Assembly: GCF_036588685.1 (NCBI RefSeq)
Contig: NC_086386.1
Location: 33,719,883-33,783,882, forward strand
DNA: 64,000 nt
DNA from: Mytilus trossulus
Lineage: Eukaryota; Mollusca; Bivalvia; Mytilida; Mytilidae
Direction of reading: 5' to 3'
In this document: one piece after another, positions 13,101-24,870 of the stretch
How the letters are laid out: each line of letters opens with the position of its first letter
How positions within the stretch are numbered: position 1 is the stretch's first letter
Notes under the pieces: model-generated
What the model saw: only the letters and a program-made list of their open reading frames with translations
What the model was told of the DNA's origin: nothing
Databases searched by the model: none
Made by a program: the position numbers and the translations under genes

Positions 13101-15900
13101 TCGTCATTGATATGGTTATATTTATAAATTTAATGTTTACAAATTTTTGAATTTTTTGAAATACTAAGGCTTTTCTACCTCAGGCATAGATTACCTTAGC
13201 TGTATTTGGTAAAACTTTTAGGAATTTTGGTCCTCAATGCTCTTCAACTTCGTACTTTATTTGACCTTTTTAACTTTTTTTGGATTCGAGCGTCACTGAT
13301 GAGTCTTTTGAAGACGAAACGCACGTTTGGCGTATATACTAAATTTAGTCCTGGTATCTATAATGAGTTTATTTACATCCTCTAATTTAATTTTCAGTCA
13401 TTGTGTTTAAAGTAAATAAGTGCTAGGTGACGTTTGGTTTATGTCACATAGGATTTAGTCATAGTGATGTAATTAAAAACTACTTCAACACTGATTATTT
13501 TTTGACGGTTTAAATGTAAATATGAATGTGTCGTGGACAATTATTTGTGTCTTGGTTACAAAGATTATTGCACTAATTAAGTCTGACAAGTGTTTTAACT
13601 AAAACTTTTCGTTAGATCTTGACAAATAAACGTCTAGCATTTGTGTTTACATTGGATACCTTGATTACAGTTGTGACGTTCCAGATCTGTTGAAACCCAA
13701 CAAGCGTTATGCATTTCTATAATATGATGAACACAAAAAAGAAACTGTTTATTTCTAAGTGGGTTTTATATCGTAATCAGGGCTGGTGATTTTAATTATT
13801 ACATTGGATTTCATCTTGATAGTTTCAAAACTTTTTTATTACATTGCTGTTAGATCTTGATAAACAAACATGAATGATTTCAATCTTTTTTATTTACATT
13901 TTTCAATCTGTTGAAGAACTGGGCTTTTACAATTTAAGTTGCAGTGTTCTGGTCGTATCGTTACTGTTATCAAAGAGTCTATATACTTTCTATTGTGTAA
14001 CCTAATCATTTAATCAGAGTGATACAGTATATAACGTGTAAAGGAATGTGTATTTTTTTAAATGTCCGACACGATCCTGGAATAAGCAATTTCAATTAAT
14101 ACAATATTATCCTTTGTGTTATTTCAGTTTACATGTAGTATTAAGCGGCAGTGTTATATGACTACAGTGAACCATTGGTGCGACTACACAATGTCATTAT
14201 TTTAATTCTATATTTCCTTTGAGTTCGGTATTTTTGTTATTTACTTTTTTATGCAACTATTAAACCCAAAAATATATTTTAATAAAATATGCAGTAGCAA
14301 TTTGTCTTGCGCCAGATGACCATTTCGACAATCGATGAGAGTTCTGATTCTGGCAAAAATGTGTTTAAGCTTATAAAAAATATGAATGAGCTATTAACAA
14401 AATAATTTAGAGATGATATGCGGTCCTTATTAAAAAGATATCGTGGTATTGTGAATATACAATAAAATTGATCCTCATGCAAGAAGGTATCAGAAGCAAG
14501 TTCTTATAAAAATCGTTCACTTTTCATTTCATTTTACTTCAAAAAGAAATGTTGCTCGATTATCTTATAAACTTTTATGTGCGTTTAATATGATACAAGT
14601 TCAAATTTAAGGCCCCTAGTTTTTTATTACTTCTGATAGCATTTCACTTATTTTTCTGTTTAGAAAACATACCCTTTCAATACCCTTTCAATGCTCTACT
14701 TTAATTATTTTATTTCTGCTTATTTCTTAATAGTTAAGTTACAAAATCTGAAGAATGACGAATTTAACATGCTAATAATGTTTTGATGTATCTACTTTCT
14801 ACCTAATATGATTCTTTGAGCAGAAAGGTTTTAGTTTGCACACGTTGGTATGAATGTCTTCGTTGTGTAATACCAAATCTTTCATTAGTTTATTCTTTTA
14901 TCTAGCAACTTTTTTGACAATAGTAGCAACCATTTTATGAATATACCGTAGTTTTATTTATTTTTATATCAGGAAGTTGTATTAAGCTAAAACTCTATAA
15001 TAATTTCTTAACAACTTAACATATATACTTGAGACTTGGATCTATTTTTGAAATAAAATGCATGTATATCCATAATGTGGATAAATTTAAGCTGCATGTC
15101 ACTTACTGATTACATCATATCATAATCATATTTCTGAACATTCTGTTTACATTGAAAAGCAGGTAAATTGATACAGTTGCTCACGTATCTTTTGTACTTA
15201 TTTTGCTTTTGAAGTGACACGTCGTAGTTGTGTAATTGATTGCATGTGCTTTAGATAATTGGTGAATTTAAGTTTTTAATTTATGTACGAAGAAATTTGA
15301 AACGAGCTAATTCATTCATGTTATACAATGTATGAATGCCTTAAACGATTGTTGGTTTTAATGCAGGTTGATCAAAAGGAAGAATTTTATTAATTGTTGG
15401 CCCCTGATCATTAGTACCGGTTGAAGATCTGTCATACATGTCTTATGGAAAGTATTATGTCACCACTGGAGATTTTAACAGAAAAACATTTCAAATAATT
15501 CAATGGAAATCATATAAAATAACAATGATCACATAAGATAACCTGTTAAGAAAGAAACATGTATAAATAAATTCTGATAAGCATCTAAAATGATGTGTGC
15601 TATTGTTTTGAAAATGTTTTTGTAGGCGTTTATAAAGATAAAAGCTCATATGTCTTTTTGATGTTTACCATATTCGTCATTGATCTTTGTGTGGTAAATC
15701 TATGAAAAAAAATATTAAAAATATGTTCTTTTAGCTGAAAGTTGAAAAAAACCCATATTGGTTTTTTTTTAAGATAAATGATTGCCTGTTGGGGACTAAT
15801 ATTTAATTCACGTTCAGGACGAGAACAAATCAACAATAACTTCAATAGATAGGTCCTCTAATATATAGATTGTCCGGGATGAAGGTCTGGCACGTTCGGA
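10181..15900. other. 3' UTR of the THSD1-like gene and intergenic DNA
   Basis: The stop codon is followed by AT-rich sequence with several possible polyadenylation signals, for example AATAAA at about 11392-11397, so the transcript end cannot be fixed by eye. A short (CA)n run lies at about 10438-10450. Beyond about 12 kb I see no credible exon on either strand. The only recognisable item is the dispersed repeat at 13165-13375. Confidence 0.5.
13165..13375 (-). repeat. Dispersed mussel repeat, CATCATAGATACCAGG family (copy 2, reverse)
   Basis: The best-preserved copy in this window, in reverse orientation. It runs from CTTTTCTACCTCAGGCATAG through ATTACCTTAGCTGTATTTGG, TTGGTCCTCAATGCTC and GCGTCACTGATGAGTC to CCTGGTATCTATAATGAGTT. 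It aligns end to end by eye with 18165-18375. No terminal inverted repeats and no coding sequence are seen. Confidence 0.75.
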
Positions 15901-16865
15901 CTGAGGTTATATAATTGTCGGGGACAGAAATTTGGCAACATATACGGACCACCAAAAGAGATGTTGCAAGAGTTTTTAACGTACAAAGGGTGTGGCACTT
16001 TTTTAATTTAACTTACTTTCCCCATTCTGACCGGACGTGGTTACGTGTAATTACTTGGACATCCCGTTCAATCAAACAGACGCCCTACTTTTGTAAGAGT
16101 TTTACCTGTATTTTGAAGAAGACCATATTTATAGTTCCCAGTAACTCTTGGGTAAAGAGGATTTTATGAAGCCACAAAACATTTTCTTTCATAGCAATAT
16201 TTTTTATAGGTTTGCAAACATTGCTAGAACGAGAGTCGATTGTCTACCGGCATTTGCCAACTCGATTGTACTTACGTTTGGTCGATTGGCTTCAGTAATC
16301 TCAGTCAGTAATACAAACACGAACAAAATGTTTATTTGATTGGTAAGTATTCGTCTCATCTTGCCATTCTCGATTGATTTTTATTTCCAAAAAAGACCCA
16401 TCTTCATTTCAAAATGGATTTACGGGATTGGAACTTAACTAAACTATTGTTGCCTCCAATTGACCTTAAGAAAAAATGTCGACCTCGTCATCGCACCGAT
16501 CTCTCTCTGCTTTTGGGGTTAAGGCTCTCTATACTTGTTGCGCGCACAATTGTGTCCTTTATGTGGTTTCAGTTAGTTATTGTGGACACAAAGAATGAAT
16601 TTGCATGCTGCGGTGTTTTACTGGTTGGAATGTCAGAACAACTTATATTGTTTCTCACTTGTTTTTTCAACACTTTTAATTGCTTGGTAACTGTCAAACT
16701 TTTTTGTTGTGATGGTTGGTCTTGGTAATGCTGAATTTTTTAAGTCGTTTGTATCAATAGCAGGATCCAGAGACTCAACCGCATTGTACGAAATTATAAG
16801 ATTTGGGCTTGTGAGTCAGTAATGCAATTTTTGGAGTTCTGATTTAGCAAACATTTTTGCTATGC
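15901..16865. other. Unassigned region next to the degraded retrotransposon
   Basis: It contains medium-length open stretches (15915-16169, 16414-16728) with no motif I recognise, and base composition slightly richer in G+C than its surroundings. It may be the 3' end of the degraded LINE at 16866-17930 or another decayed element. I cannot show coding function. Confidence 0.3.
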
Positions 16866-17930
16866 ATCCATCTTTTCCTGTTTGAAGTCGCCGGTTATGA
16901 TTCGCGGTGTATTCCGCTTTATTTTTTCTAACTTATTTGTAACTGCTACACTATCGGGGTTCCATACTGTTGGTGCATATTCCATAGTTAAACGTTCTAG
17001 AGAAATGTCAGCAGTTTTTGTACATTCCTGTGGACAGTATCTTATGCTCTTTCTAATGAATCCTAGGGTTGAGATGGCCTTTTTTTTACAACACTTGTGT
17101 GTTCCACTTCAGATCTACTGACTAATGTACTCCTAGGTTTTTGTTGTTCTAGACTTGTTTGAGCCTGTGGCTGTTGGACGTGTAGAATCTCTAGCATCTG
17201 TTTCTGATGCTTAGGATGTAGCATTTCATTTTGCGTTAAATCGCCAATTTGCTTTCCCAATCTTCCAGGTTTGTATAGTCATATTGCAGTAGTTTGTTTT
17301 CTTCCTCTGTTTTAATGGTTCTGCACAGTAAGTAGTCATCGGCGAACAGCCGTATTGATGATTTGACAGTGTCCAGGAGGTAATTTATGTGTCATAAGAA
17401 GAGTTATGGTCCAATTATTGTTCCACGTGGAACTCATGAGTCCTCTTTTACTTCTTCAGACTGTTCTTTTTCTACTACCACGTTCATCTTCCACTATGTC
17501 AGAAACATATTTAGGGTTGCAATGTCATTTTGTAGTTTAGCGTCGAATGTGTTCATGGAGTCATGTAAGTTGACTTGCAATTGTGTTTCGAACGAATAGA
17601 CAGATCTGAATCCATGATTGAGCTTGAAAGGTACCGATGTTGATGAGACTGGTCTGTAGTTTTCTACAACGTGTTTGTTTCCCTTTTTGAAATTGTTCCG
17701 TTATATCGCCTAGTCCAGACGCTTTCGGTGGATTCACATATTTTTCACGTAGTTTTTCTATAACTTTAGTAGTTATGGTATGGTTTCTCCGATGTATTGC
17801 GAAGTTTTGTGTATTGATATTGATTTGTCAATTGTGAATACGGATCTGAATTGTTGAAGAAAAATTTCAGTCTCCCCTTTGCTGTAACTGACCAGCTTGC
17901 CTTCGTTTAAAATAAAATTATACACCAATT
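16866..17930 (-). pseudogene. Degraded non-LTR retrotransposon reverse transcriptase
   Basis: Reading the minus strand, fragments of a jockey/CR1-type reverse transcriptase appear in order across several frames. They are NYRPVS followed by SVPFKL (about 17600-17655), HGFRS (about 17600), VVVEKEQSEE and RGTIIGP (about 17400-17490), LFADDYLLCRTIK with the ADD catalytic pair (about 17310-17350), an NLEDWE-like block (about 17265), LGFIRKS (about 17045) and a YAPTVWNP block with KLEKIKR (about 16900-16980). Stops and frameshifts interrupt it throughout, so it is dead. The order fixes the minus strand. It belongs to a different family from the intact element at 21-30 kb, which has other RT motifs. 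Confidence 0.8.
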
Positions 17931-18164
17931 GTATTCGTTTTCCTGGAACCATTATGGTTTAGTTTTTGTATTTGAACTGTTAAAGGCTTTTAATGATAGT
18001 GTCATTGTAGTAATAGCTTAGTGATTTCCTTACCTGCTGTTTTACTTCATGTTGGAACTGTCTTTAGTTTGTTCACTTTTAGCTCGTTAAGCATTTAGGT
18101 ATTGCCTTTATTTTGTTATTAACAGTTTCCTTATTTTGTAGTTTATCGAGGGTAAGTTATTCTT

Positions 18165-18375
18165 GAAGTAAACTCATCATAGATACCAGGCTTGAAATTT
18201 TACATAAACGACAGACGCGCTTTTCGTCTGCAAAAGACTCATCAGTGACGTTCGAATAAAAAAATGTTTAAAATGCCAAATAAAGAACAAGGTTGCAGAA
18301 AGTTGAGGACCAAAAATTCAGAAAAGTTTTGCCAAATACAGCTAAGGTAATCTATTCCTGAGGTAGAAAATCCTT
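18165..18375 (+). repeat. Dispersed mussel repeat, CATCATAGATACCAGG family (copy 3)
   Basis: Begins AAACTCATCATAGATACCAGG, passes CGCGCTTTTCGTCTGC, ACTCATCAGTGACGTTCG and TTTGCCAAATACAGCTAAGG, and ends at CCTGAGGTAGAAAATCC before a poly-T run. It is collinear with the reverse copy at 13165-13375. Confidence 0.75.
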
Positions 18376-19384
18376 TTTTTTTTTAAATTTGAAGTTTTGT
18401 GAACAGTAAATTTAAAATTATGAAAATATCAATGATAACTCAAGTCAACTCAGAATTGCTTACTACTGAGCGAATTCTTTAGATGGGATGTGTTAGTCCA
18501 TAAATGTCTTGTGCATTAATTCCACGATAATGCATATGTCGGAGTATTGTTGATGTTAGCGTAATTTCCTCTTTTAATTAATGCTGTTCCAGTTTGCCTT
18601 TGTGTTAATATAACGGATCATGTGTTTGCTAGGATGATAGTAAGGTTTTCATTTAAAATGGTCTGATATGCCAGGTGTGATATTGGATGTATTGATTAGT
18701 GATGGGTTTGTGATAAGTACTGTGTAAAGAAGGCTTCCCTTTCTTCATGGATTTGAGTGAGCTAGGTGAATGTAGTTATTTCCATGAGTTTAGTTTGTAT
18801 CTCCTTGTCACTTGAGTTAATATTGAAATTTATTTCTAGTTTATATTAGGGCAGTTAAAATCTCGGTGTAGCATAATGCTATTTTTGCATCATTATAACG
18901 GAAATTTATGTATCAACAACATATAGTTTTTTAAGAAAAATCTATGGAGTAGAATTAGAGATTTGGCTATTTTAAGACAAATTTTAGAAGGGTTTTCGTC
19001 GATTTTATGTGCTTTCTATACAAATGTTCACCCATTTTGTAAGAATTCAATCAGTAATATTTCAAATGATAATTGAGATAAACGCATTAATTTTTCGATT
19101 TTCAGTTGAAGTTCATTGAGCCAGAGTTGTATGCCAAATTTTACTGAAATCTGTAACTTGACCTTAACAACTATAGGTCACTGTACGGTCTTCAACAATG
19201 AGCAAAGCCCACATTGCATAGTCAGCTGTAAAAGGCGAACTAATTCATTAGTACATAATGCAAGTGCTTCATTTGTAGCAACTTTTTTGCACAATTAATT
19301 AACATTGTTGTGCCGATATATTTATAGTAAATACACATATTCATACGTATATCATGTAGTTAACATGTTCTTTAATCTTTATAG
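18376..19384. other. Intergenic/upstream flank of the MULE fragment
   Basis: No supported gene. At about 19140-19240 there is a diverged repeat containing TCTTCAACAATGAGCAAAGC and CATAGTCAGCTGTAAAAGG. The same family appears at 36585-36660 and, reversed, at 55195-55330. No recognisable upstream MULE exon (zinc finger or DDE catalytic part) is visible here. Confidence 0.45.
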
Positions 19385-19891
19385 GTCGCCTACTCTAAGC
19401 AAGACAACGTTCACCGGTTTATCCGTCAATTGATGGCTCTTCCCTATCTACCAAAAGAGCACATTCCAGCAGCCTTCCAAAAGCTTAAAAGTCGGATTCA
19501 GCCTAACAACCGCACGTACCGCCTGCTGACATACATTCAACGCAGATGGATAGACAGCACCATCTTCCCCATCAGTGCTTGGACTGTTTTTGGCCAACCC
19601 ATTCGTTCTAACAACGACGTGGAAGGCTGGCAAAACAGACTAAACCGCAAGGCCAAGGGTGCCAGCCTTCACTTGTATGTGATGCTGAAAGTATTGAGTG
19701 ATGAAGCCAGGTACCTACCCATGCAGATACAGTTAGTGTCGGAGCACAAACTGACGCGCTACCAAAGAGCAGCCACAAAGAGGTCCCAGTCCAAGCTGAT
19801 GGAGCTGTGGGACAGCTACAGAAGCCAGCAACTAACAGTAAGCCAGCTGATGTCATCCGTTGCTCTAATCGTTGTGCCGTCCATTGACTAG
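19385..19891 (+). mobile_element. C-terminal exon of a MULE transposase-domain protein (fragment)
   Basis: After a CTTTATAG acceptor at 19383-19384 there is an open frame of 168 residues ending in TAG at 19889-19891. Blocks typical of the C-terminal part of Mutator-like (MULE) transposase-domain proteins abundant in molluscs are present: LMALPYLP, YIQRRWIDSTIFP, WTVFGQPIRSNNDVEGWQN, RLNRKAKG and LVSEHKLTRYQRA. The frame is clean, and base composition is clearly richer in G+C than the flanks, which suggests a recent arrival or maintained coding. The catalytic DDE portion is not in the window, so this is an isolated exon or fragment. The N-terminal exons could only lie upstream across a long intron, and I saw none. 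Confidence 0.75.
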
Positions 19892-20194
19892 TAGAACTTT
19901 CTGAAAAACTGCATGACTTTTGAACAATTATCAATGAATTGTTATTGTTATATCTTGTTATTAATATATATGTGTCAATGACATGATATCAAATAAACTT
20001 GTAAACCTAAAACTTTTTTTTTTATTGCAAAAGATTCAGATTATTCCGAAATATGATATAAGCTGACATGAAAAGGGAAAAAACAAAGACAACCCAAAAA
20101 AACTATGTCTAAATAAACAAATATTGTACATATAAATCTGCGTTTTTCAACATAAATATTTGTTAAAATCGAACCATAAAAGCCTTCTAAGATA

Positions 20195-20640
20195 TTGCTG
20201 AAAACGATCTTTTAATATGAAAACATAAAATATGATACATAAAAATTGACAAGAAATTGGTGATTTTTTGCCGTGAACTATAGGTTGATTTACACAAAAA
20301 CAGTGATATACGGACATAAACAGTGAAAGAAAGTTGGAACAAATTGTTTAGGCTGATTGAAAACGATCTATTATATGAAATATACATAAAAAAATGACAA
20401 GGAATTGACAATTTTTGCCATGAACAGTGGGTTGATTTACACAAATTCAGTGATTTACGAACACAAACATTATAATAAAGTTGGAACAAATTGTTAATTC
20501 TGATTAATAATGAACTAAATCAGTTGGAACAAATTGTTAAGTCTGATTAATAATAAAATAAATCAGTTGGTACGAATTGACAATTGACTTGGTACGAATT
20601 GTCCAAATCTGGAACGAACTGGTTTGGAACGAATCGGACT
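20195..20640 (+). repeat. Tandem repeat block downstream of the MULE fragment
   Basis: Two diverged copies of about 150 bp (about 20195-20345 and 20346-20495) share GAAAACGATCT, GGTTGATTTACACAAA and AAGTTGGAACAAATTGTT. They are followed by shorter units of TTGGAACAAATTGTTAA plus TCTGATTAATAATRAAMTAA, then degenerate TTGGTACGAATTG units up to about 20640. It may be the subterminal repeat zone of the neighbouring transposon. Confidence 0.55.
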
Positions 20641-21381
20641 TGGAACTAGCTTCTTCTTCTTCTCTAAGTAAATTCCTCCGCAACGGAGCACCCGTGTCAC
20701 ACGGTAAAAAGAAATCCCTTATTTCTATATTACTGTTTAAAAATATGGAGCAGACTAGGTTAAAATATATACAATCCTTAAAAGATTATCGTTGTCCTAA
20801 AACCGTTTATTAATGTAAAAGCTAACATAAAAATATTTACACCTACTATTCTATGTACATTAAGCATATAATAATGTAGTCATAATATCTTAAAACGCAC
20901 AGATTAAAAAGGAGTGAAATAGATTTACTATTGAGAGGTAAAAGGACATAGTTTATTTATTTATTTCTTGACACAAAAAAAATAAAAAGATAAAAAATAT
21001 AGATTGCTATTAATGGTCTGGGATTTAGCATTACTATTTAAACCACTAAAATTAAAATTAACTGTTATGTTACTGTACATAATATGCAGAATTTATATCA
21101 GTTTATTTCTATTTAACTAGTTGTTGTGTTCTACAGTTAAAATAGAGGTTGATTATATGGAATCATAAAGCTTTTATAAAATCTAAAATATTTGATCTGA
21201 ATCATTACCAGTTAAGGCCTTTTAAAAACTAAAATATGGAATATTCCTCTTTTTGTGTTACATTGTCCATTTAAGTTTACTCTTAGGCTTCCATTTAGGA
21301 TATATATGTCTGATAATTAATCAACTCAATTTTTTATTTTGTTTTTTGGGGGTAAAAGTTAATTGATAAATTAATGGTTAT

Positions 21382-24300
21382 TTAGACATTACACCCGGGG
21401 TCTTTTGCCTCAGACTGCTTTGATACTGCCATCCTTTTGTGTAATAATGTTCTGCCACAATGGAGGTCATAGCACAGTTTTCTGCTTATTCTTTCTATCT
21501 CTGTTGAGATTTCTTCATTAAGAATTTGAATATTTTCCCGTACTTTGGTTGAGTCAATAATTACTTGCATTAATAGTTCTTTGTTTCCATCGAAGTTCTC
21601 TTGCCATTTATTCTGGCCTATATTGCATATAATAGCTTGTTTCAGTGCAGGAAACACTTTTTGACGTTGTTCATTTAATGCTGGGCATCTGAGTAAGAAA
21701 TGTTTTAAGTCTTCCTGTTCTATTTGACAAAGCAGGCATTTTTGATCATCACTATTTCCATTAAACCTTTGAATATGTTCTTGTAAAAGGTATGTTCCTG
21801 TCAGTAACCTAGCTTTAATATTTGCCTTTTTGACCTCGTATGTTACTGGAGGTAATGTTCTCCATACTGGATGGACTCCATGTATCTTAAGGCTTTGGAT
21901 GTTACAATGTTTCAGTGTAGATTTTTCTTCCATTTCTTTTTGTAGGAGGTTTGTCCATTTCTCAGCAATGCTCCTGTTAGTATCTTTTTTCCACTGAATT
22001 TTTGAGGGCAGATGTTCTTTGAATTCTGCTATTGAAGGTAGATTGTAGAAATTCAGGATTTCTTGTACTCTTGAAAAGAAGCTATCAGCATTCCCTGCAT
22101 TAATGGTCATCTGTCTTTCCATTACACTTTTCAGTTTTGTATTTTCAGATGCTAGTATGGAATACAAAAGACTCAACTGTCTTTTGTGTAACTCTGCCTC
22201 AATTGGAAGGGCTCCAATTAGCATGAGAACTGCTGCACTAGATGTCCTAATTGGTAATGATTGGAAGCATCTGAGAGTTTTGAGGTGGAATTGCTTCAGC
22301 TCCGACATTTGGGTGATATTTAGTGACAGTACTTCTAATCCATATAGTAGTCTTGGGAGTACATAGGCTTGATATATCTTATATGCTGTAATAGGGTTAA
22401 GTCCTTCTTATCCATTCAGTCCAACAGGAATTAGAGTATATAGTGTCCGTCTGGCTACACTGATATGCTCTTGAATATTTAGTTTTGTTTCGTTCTTACT
22501 TGCTCTGATGATTCCAAGATGGGTTGTCTGTTGGTCTTCTTTTATTGGTTTTTCTCCCAGAGTTATAGGATGTTGTTGTTTGGTTGTTTTTATCCTCTCT
22601 GTTTTGATAAGTGTACTCTTTTCTGGATGAATATTGTATCGATGCTGACAGGAAAATTTGTAGGCAATATTTAGCATTGCCTGAATTTCTGTTTCATCTG
22701 TTGTCATTAGAACAATGTCATCAGCACATAATGGACTTCCACAGTAATCAAGACCTATATTTAATCCTAAACCTCTTCTTTCTAGCTCCTCAGGTAGTTC
22801 ATTTATATATAGCTTGTATAAATGGGTTGATAAAACTCCCCCTTGTCTTACTCCTTGTTTTATTGAGAATTGCTTGCTTAGATGGCTGTTCCACTTAATT
22901 TTTGATGACATATTGGTATATAAATCTTGAACCACTCTCCAGATGTCTGGTGGTAGTTCATAGAATAGTTTTTCCATGAGAATCATGTGGTGGACCACAT
23001 CAAATGCTTTCTGACTGTCAAGTGTAGCTAAGAACAGGTTCAGGTTTTGTTGCTTTGCATGGACTATGCCCTCTGACACTATTAATGCTGCCATAATTGG
23101 AGATAGTCCTTGAGTGAATCCGAATTGTAGCTCGGATTGGTTATTGTTGAGATCTATCATTTTGTCAAGTAAGGCATATTCAAATACTTTCCCTAGGGCT
23201 GATGTAACAGTTATTCCCCTGTAATTTGTTGGTAGGGTGGAGTCCTTTCCTTTTTTGTGTACCGGTGTCAAAATTCCTGTTTTGAACACTTTAGGTATTT
23301 CTCCAGTAAGCATTATGCTGTTAAATAGAGACACTATATTTTGGCTTATGCTTTTACCTGCATAGATGAAATGTTCTGCTGTGAGTGAGTATTCATCTGC
23401 TGTTTTTCCTGGGTTGAGCTTGCCTACAGCTTTTATTATTTCCTCCTCACTAAATGTTGTAATATTACAGGTATCTATTTGATGTTTCATAATGTTGTTC
23501 ATTAGCTCCAGCCTGTGCTTGCTATCCTCTAAGTATTCTTCGTCATAGTGCTCCTCCTTTGATGGAACTGCTAGCTTTTCGTAGTAGTCTGCAAATATAC
23601 GTGACTGTTCTTCTGGATTCATGATTTCTTCTTCCTTCTCATTCTTAATGACTTTGGAGTTTGCATCTTTGGATTCATGCTTGTTTCTCCTGATCAGTCT
23701 ATGAAAGGCTTTTGAATCAGGTTTATTCATAAGCTTGTTATAAAAGTTTTGTTTATCATTATGATCTTCTTTTCTTATTTGTTTCCTTAGCTCTCTTTTA
23801 TGTTTTTTCATTTCTTGATATTCTGTATTTCCTTCATTCTTTGGTCTATTTTTCTGCTTCCATGCATAGAATGCTTTTTTGTTCTTTTCTATACATTCCT
23901 TTACTTTTGGTGAGGCTTTCCACTTTGGTCCTTTCAAGGCCACTATTTTCTTGACAACACTCATTTCAGTAGCTTCTTGTAGAATGTCTATGATATTAAG
24001 TGCTTGTTGTTCTACATCAGTTTCGCTTTGCATTTTATTCTTCTTCCTTACTTGATTTACTTTCTGTTGGTAGTTTTCAATGTTTGTTTCCTCCCATTTC
24101 AGAATAGTTTTCTTTTTGCTTTTTGTGCTGTTACTCTTAGTTTTTCCCTTAACAATCAGGTTGGTTTTTGCCTTTACTGGTACATGTGCTGAACTGTTAA
24201 GTGGATTTTGGTCCATTATTGTTGAATCTAAAAGATTATTGCCTCTGATGTTTTCTAGGATGTAATCTATCTGCGAGGTTGAATTTCCATTATGGTGATA

Positions 24301-24870
24301 AAACGTAGGTTTGTGAGTATTTCTAACTGTATGCTTTAACTGATGCTGACTGCAAAAGTTCTTTAGTAGTTTGTCATGGTTATTATTTCTACTTGGCATG
24401 AGTGTTCCATTCAAATCCCCCACTATGATCACATTGTGTGTTTGCTCATATTTATCAATGATTGATGAAATTTTATCAAGATGTTCTCTGTACTCTTTAT
24501 CTGATCCCGTTGCCATTGTTGGCATATAGTTGTTAACTAGTATGATTTTAACTGGTTCAGATTGAATTTCAGTGACTATTATTCTTTCTTCTTTTTCTAG
24601 CTTCCTGACCTTATGTGCAATTGATTGAGGCCATATGGTTATTACTCCCCCTTTCCCCCTTCTTCTTTGCATTTCCAAATCAATTAGGTTATCATCAAAG
24701 CTTGAGATATGATAGTCGCAGTCTGGCAGAATTTCTTTTAGTGCTACGGATTCATATCCGTGTAACCAATGTTCTTGTAGGCAAAGGATTGAGTTTGTTT
24801 TTAAAAGTTCTTTCATATATACCTTGTTGCCTTTGATTCCCTCAATGTTCATTGAGATAATATCTAGCAT
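21382..24870 (-). pseudogene. Retrotransposon ORF2: APE endonuclease + reverse transcriptase (one internal stop)
   Basis: One frame of 1163 codons runs from ATG at 24868-24870 to TAA at 21382-21384 and is interrupted by a single in-frame TAA at 22408-22410 (after residue 820). The N-terminal 240 residues are an APE-like endonuclease (LQEHWLHG, IIVGDLNGT, QIDYILEN, SSAHVP). The reverse transcriptase follows with PVHKKG, NYRGITV, LQFGFTQG, LDSQKAFDVV, VRQGGVLS and the catalytic CADD box. Near the C-terminus CLLCQ...HFLLRCP forms a CCHC-type cluster. The protein would nick target DNA and copy the element RNA. The conserved sequence continues in frame after the stop, so it is a point nonsense change and not a true end. 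Its ATG overlaps the ORF1 stop in ATGCTAG. Confidence 0.9.
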
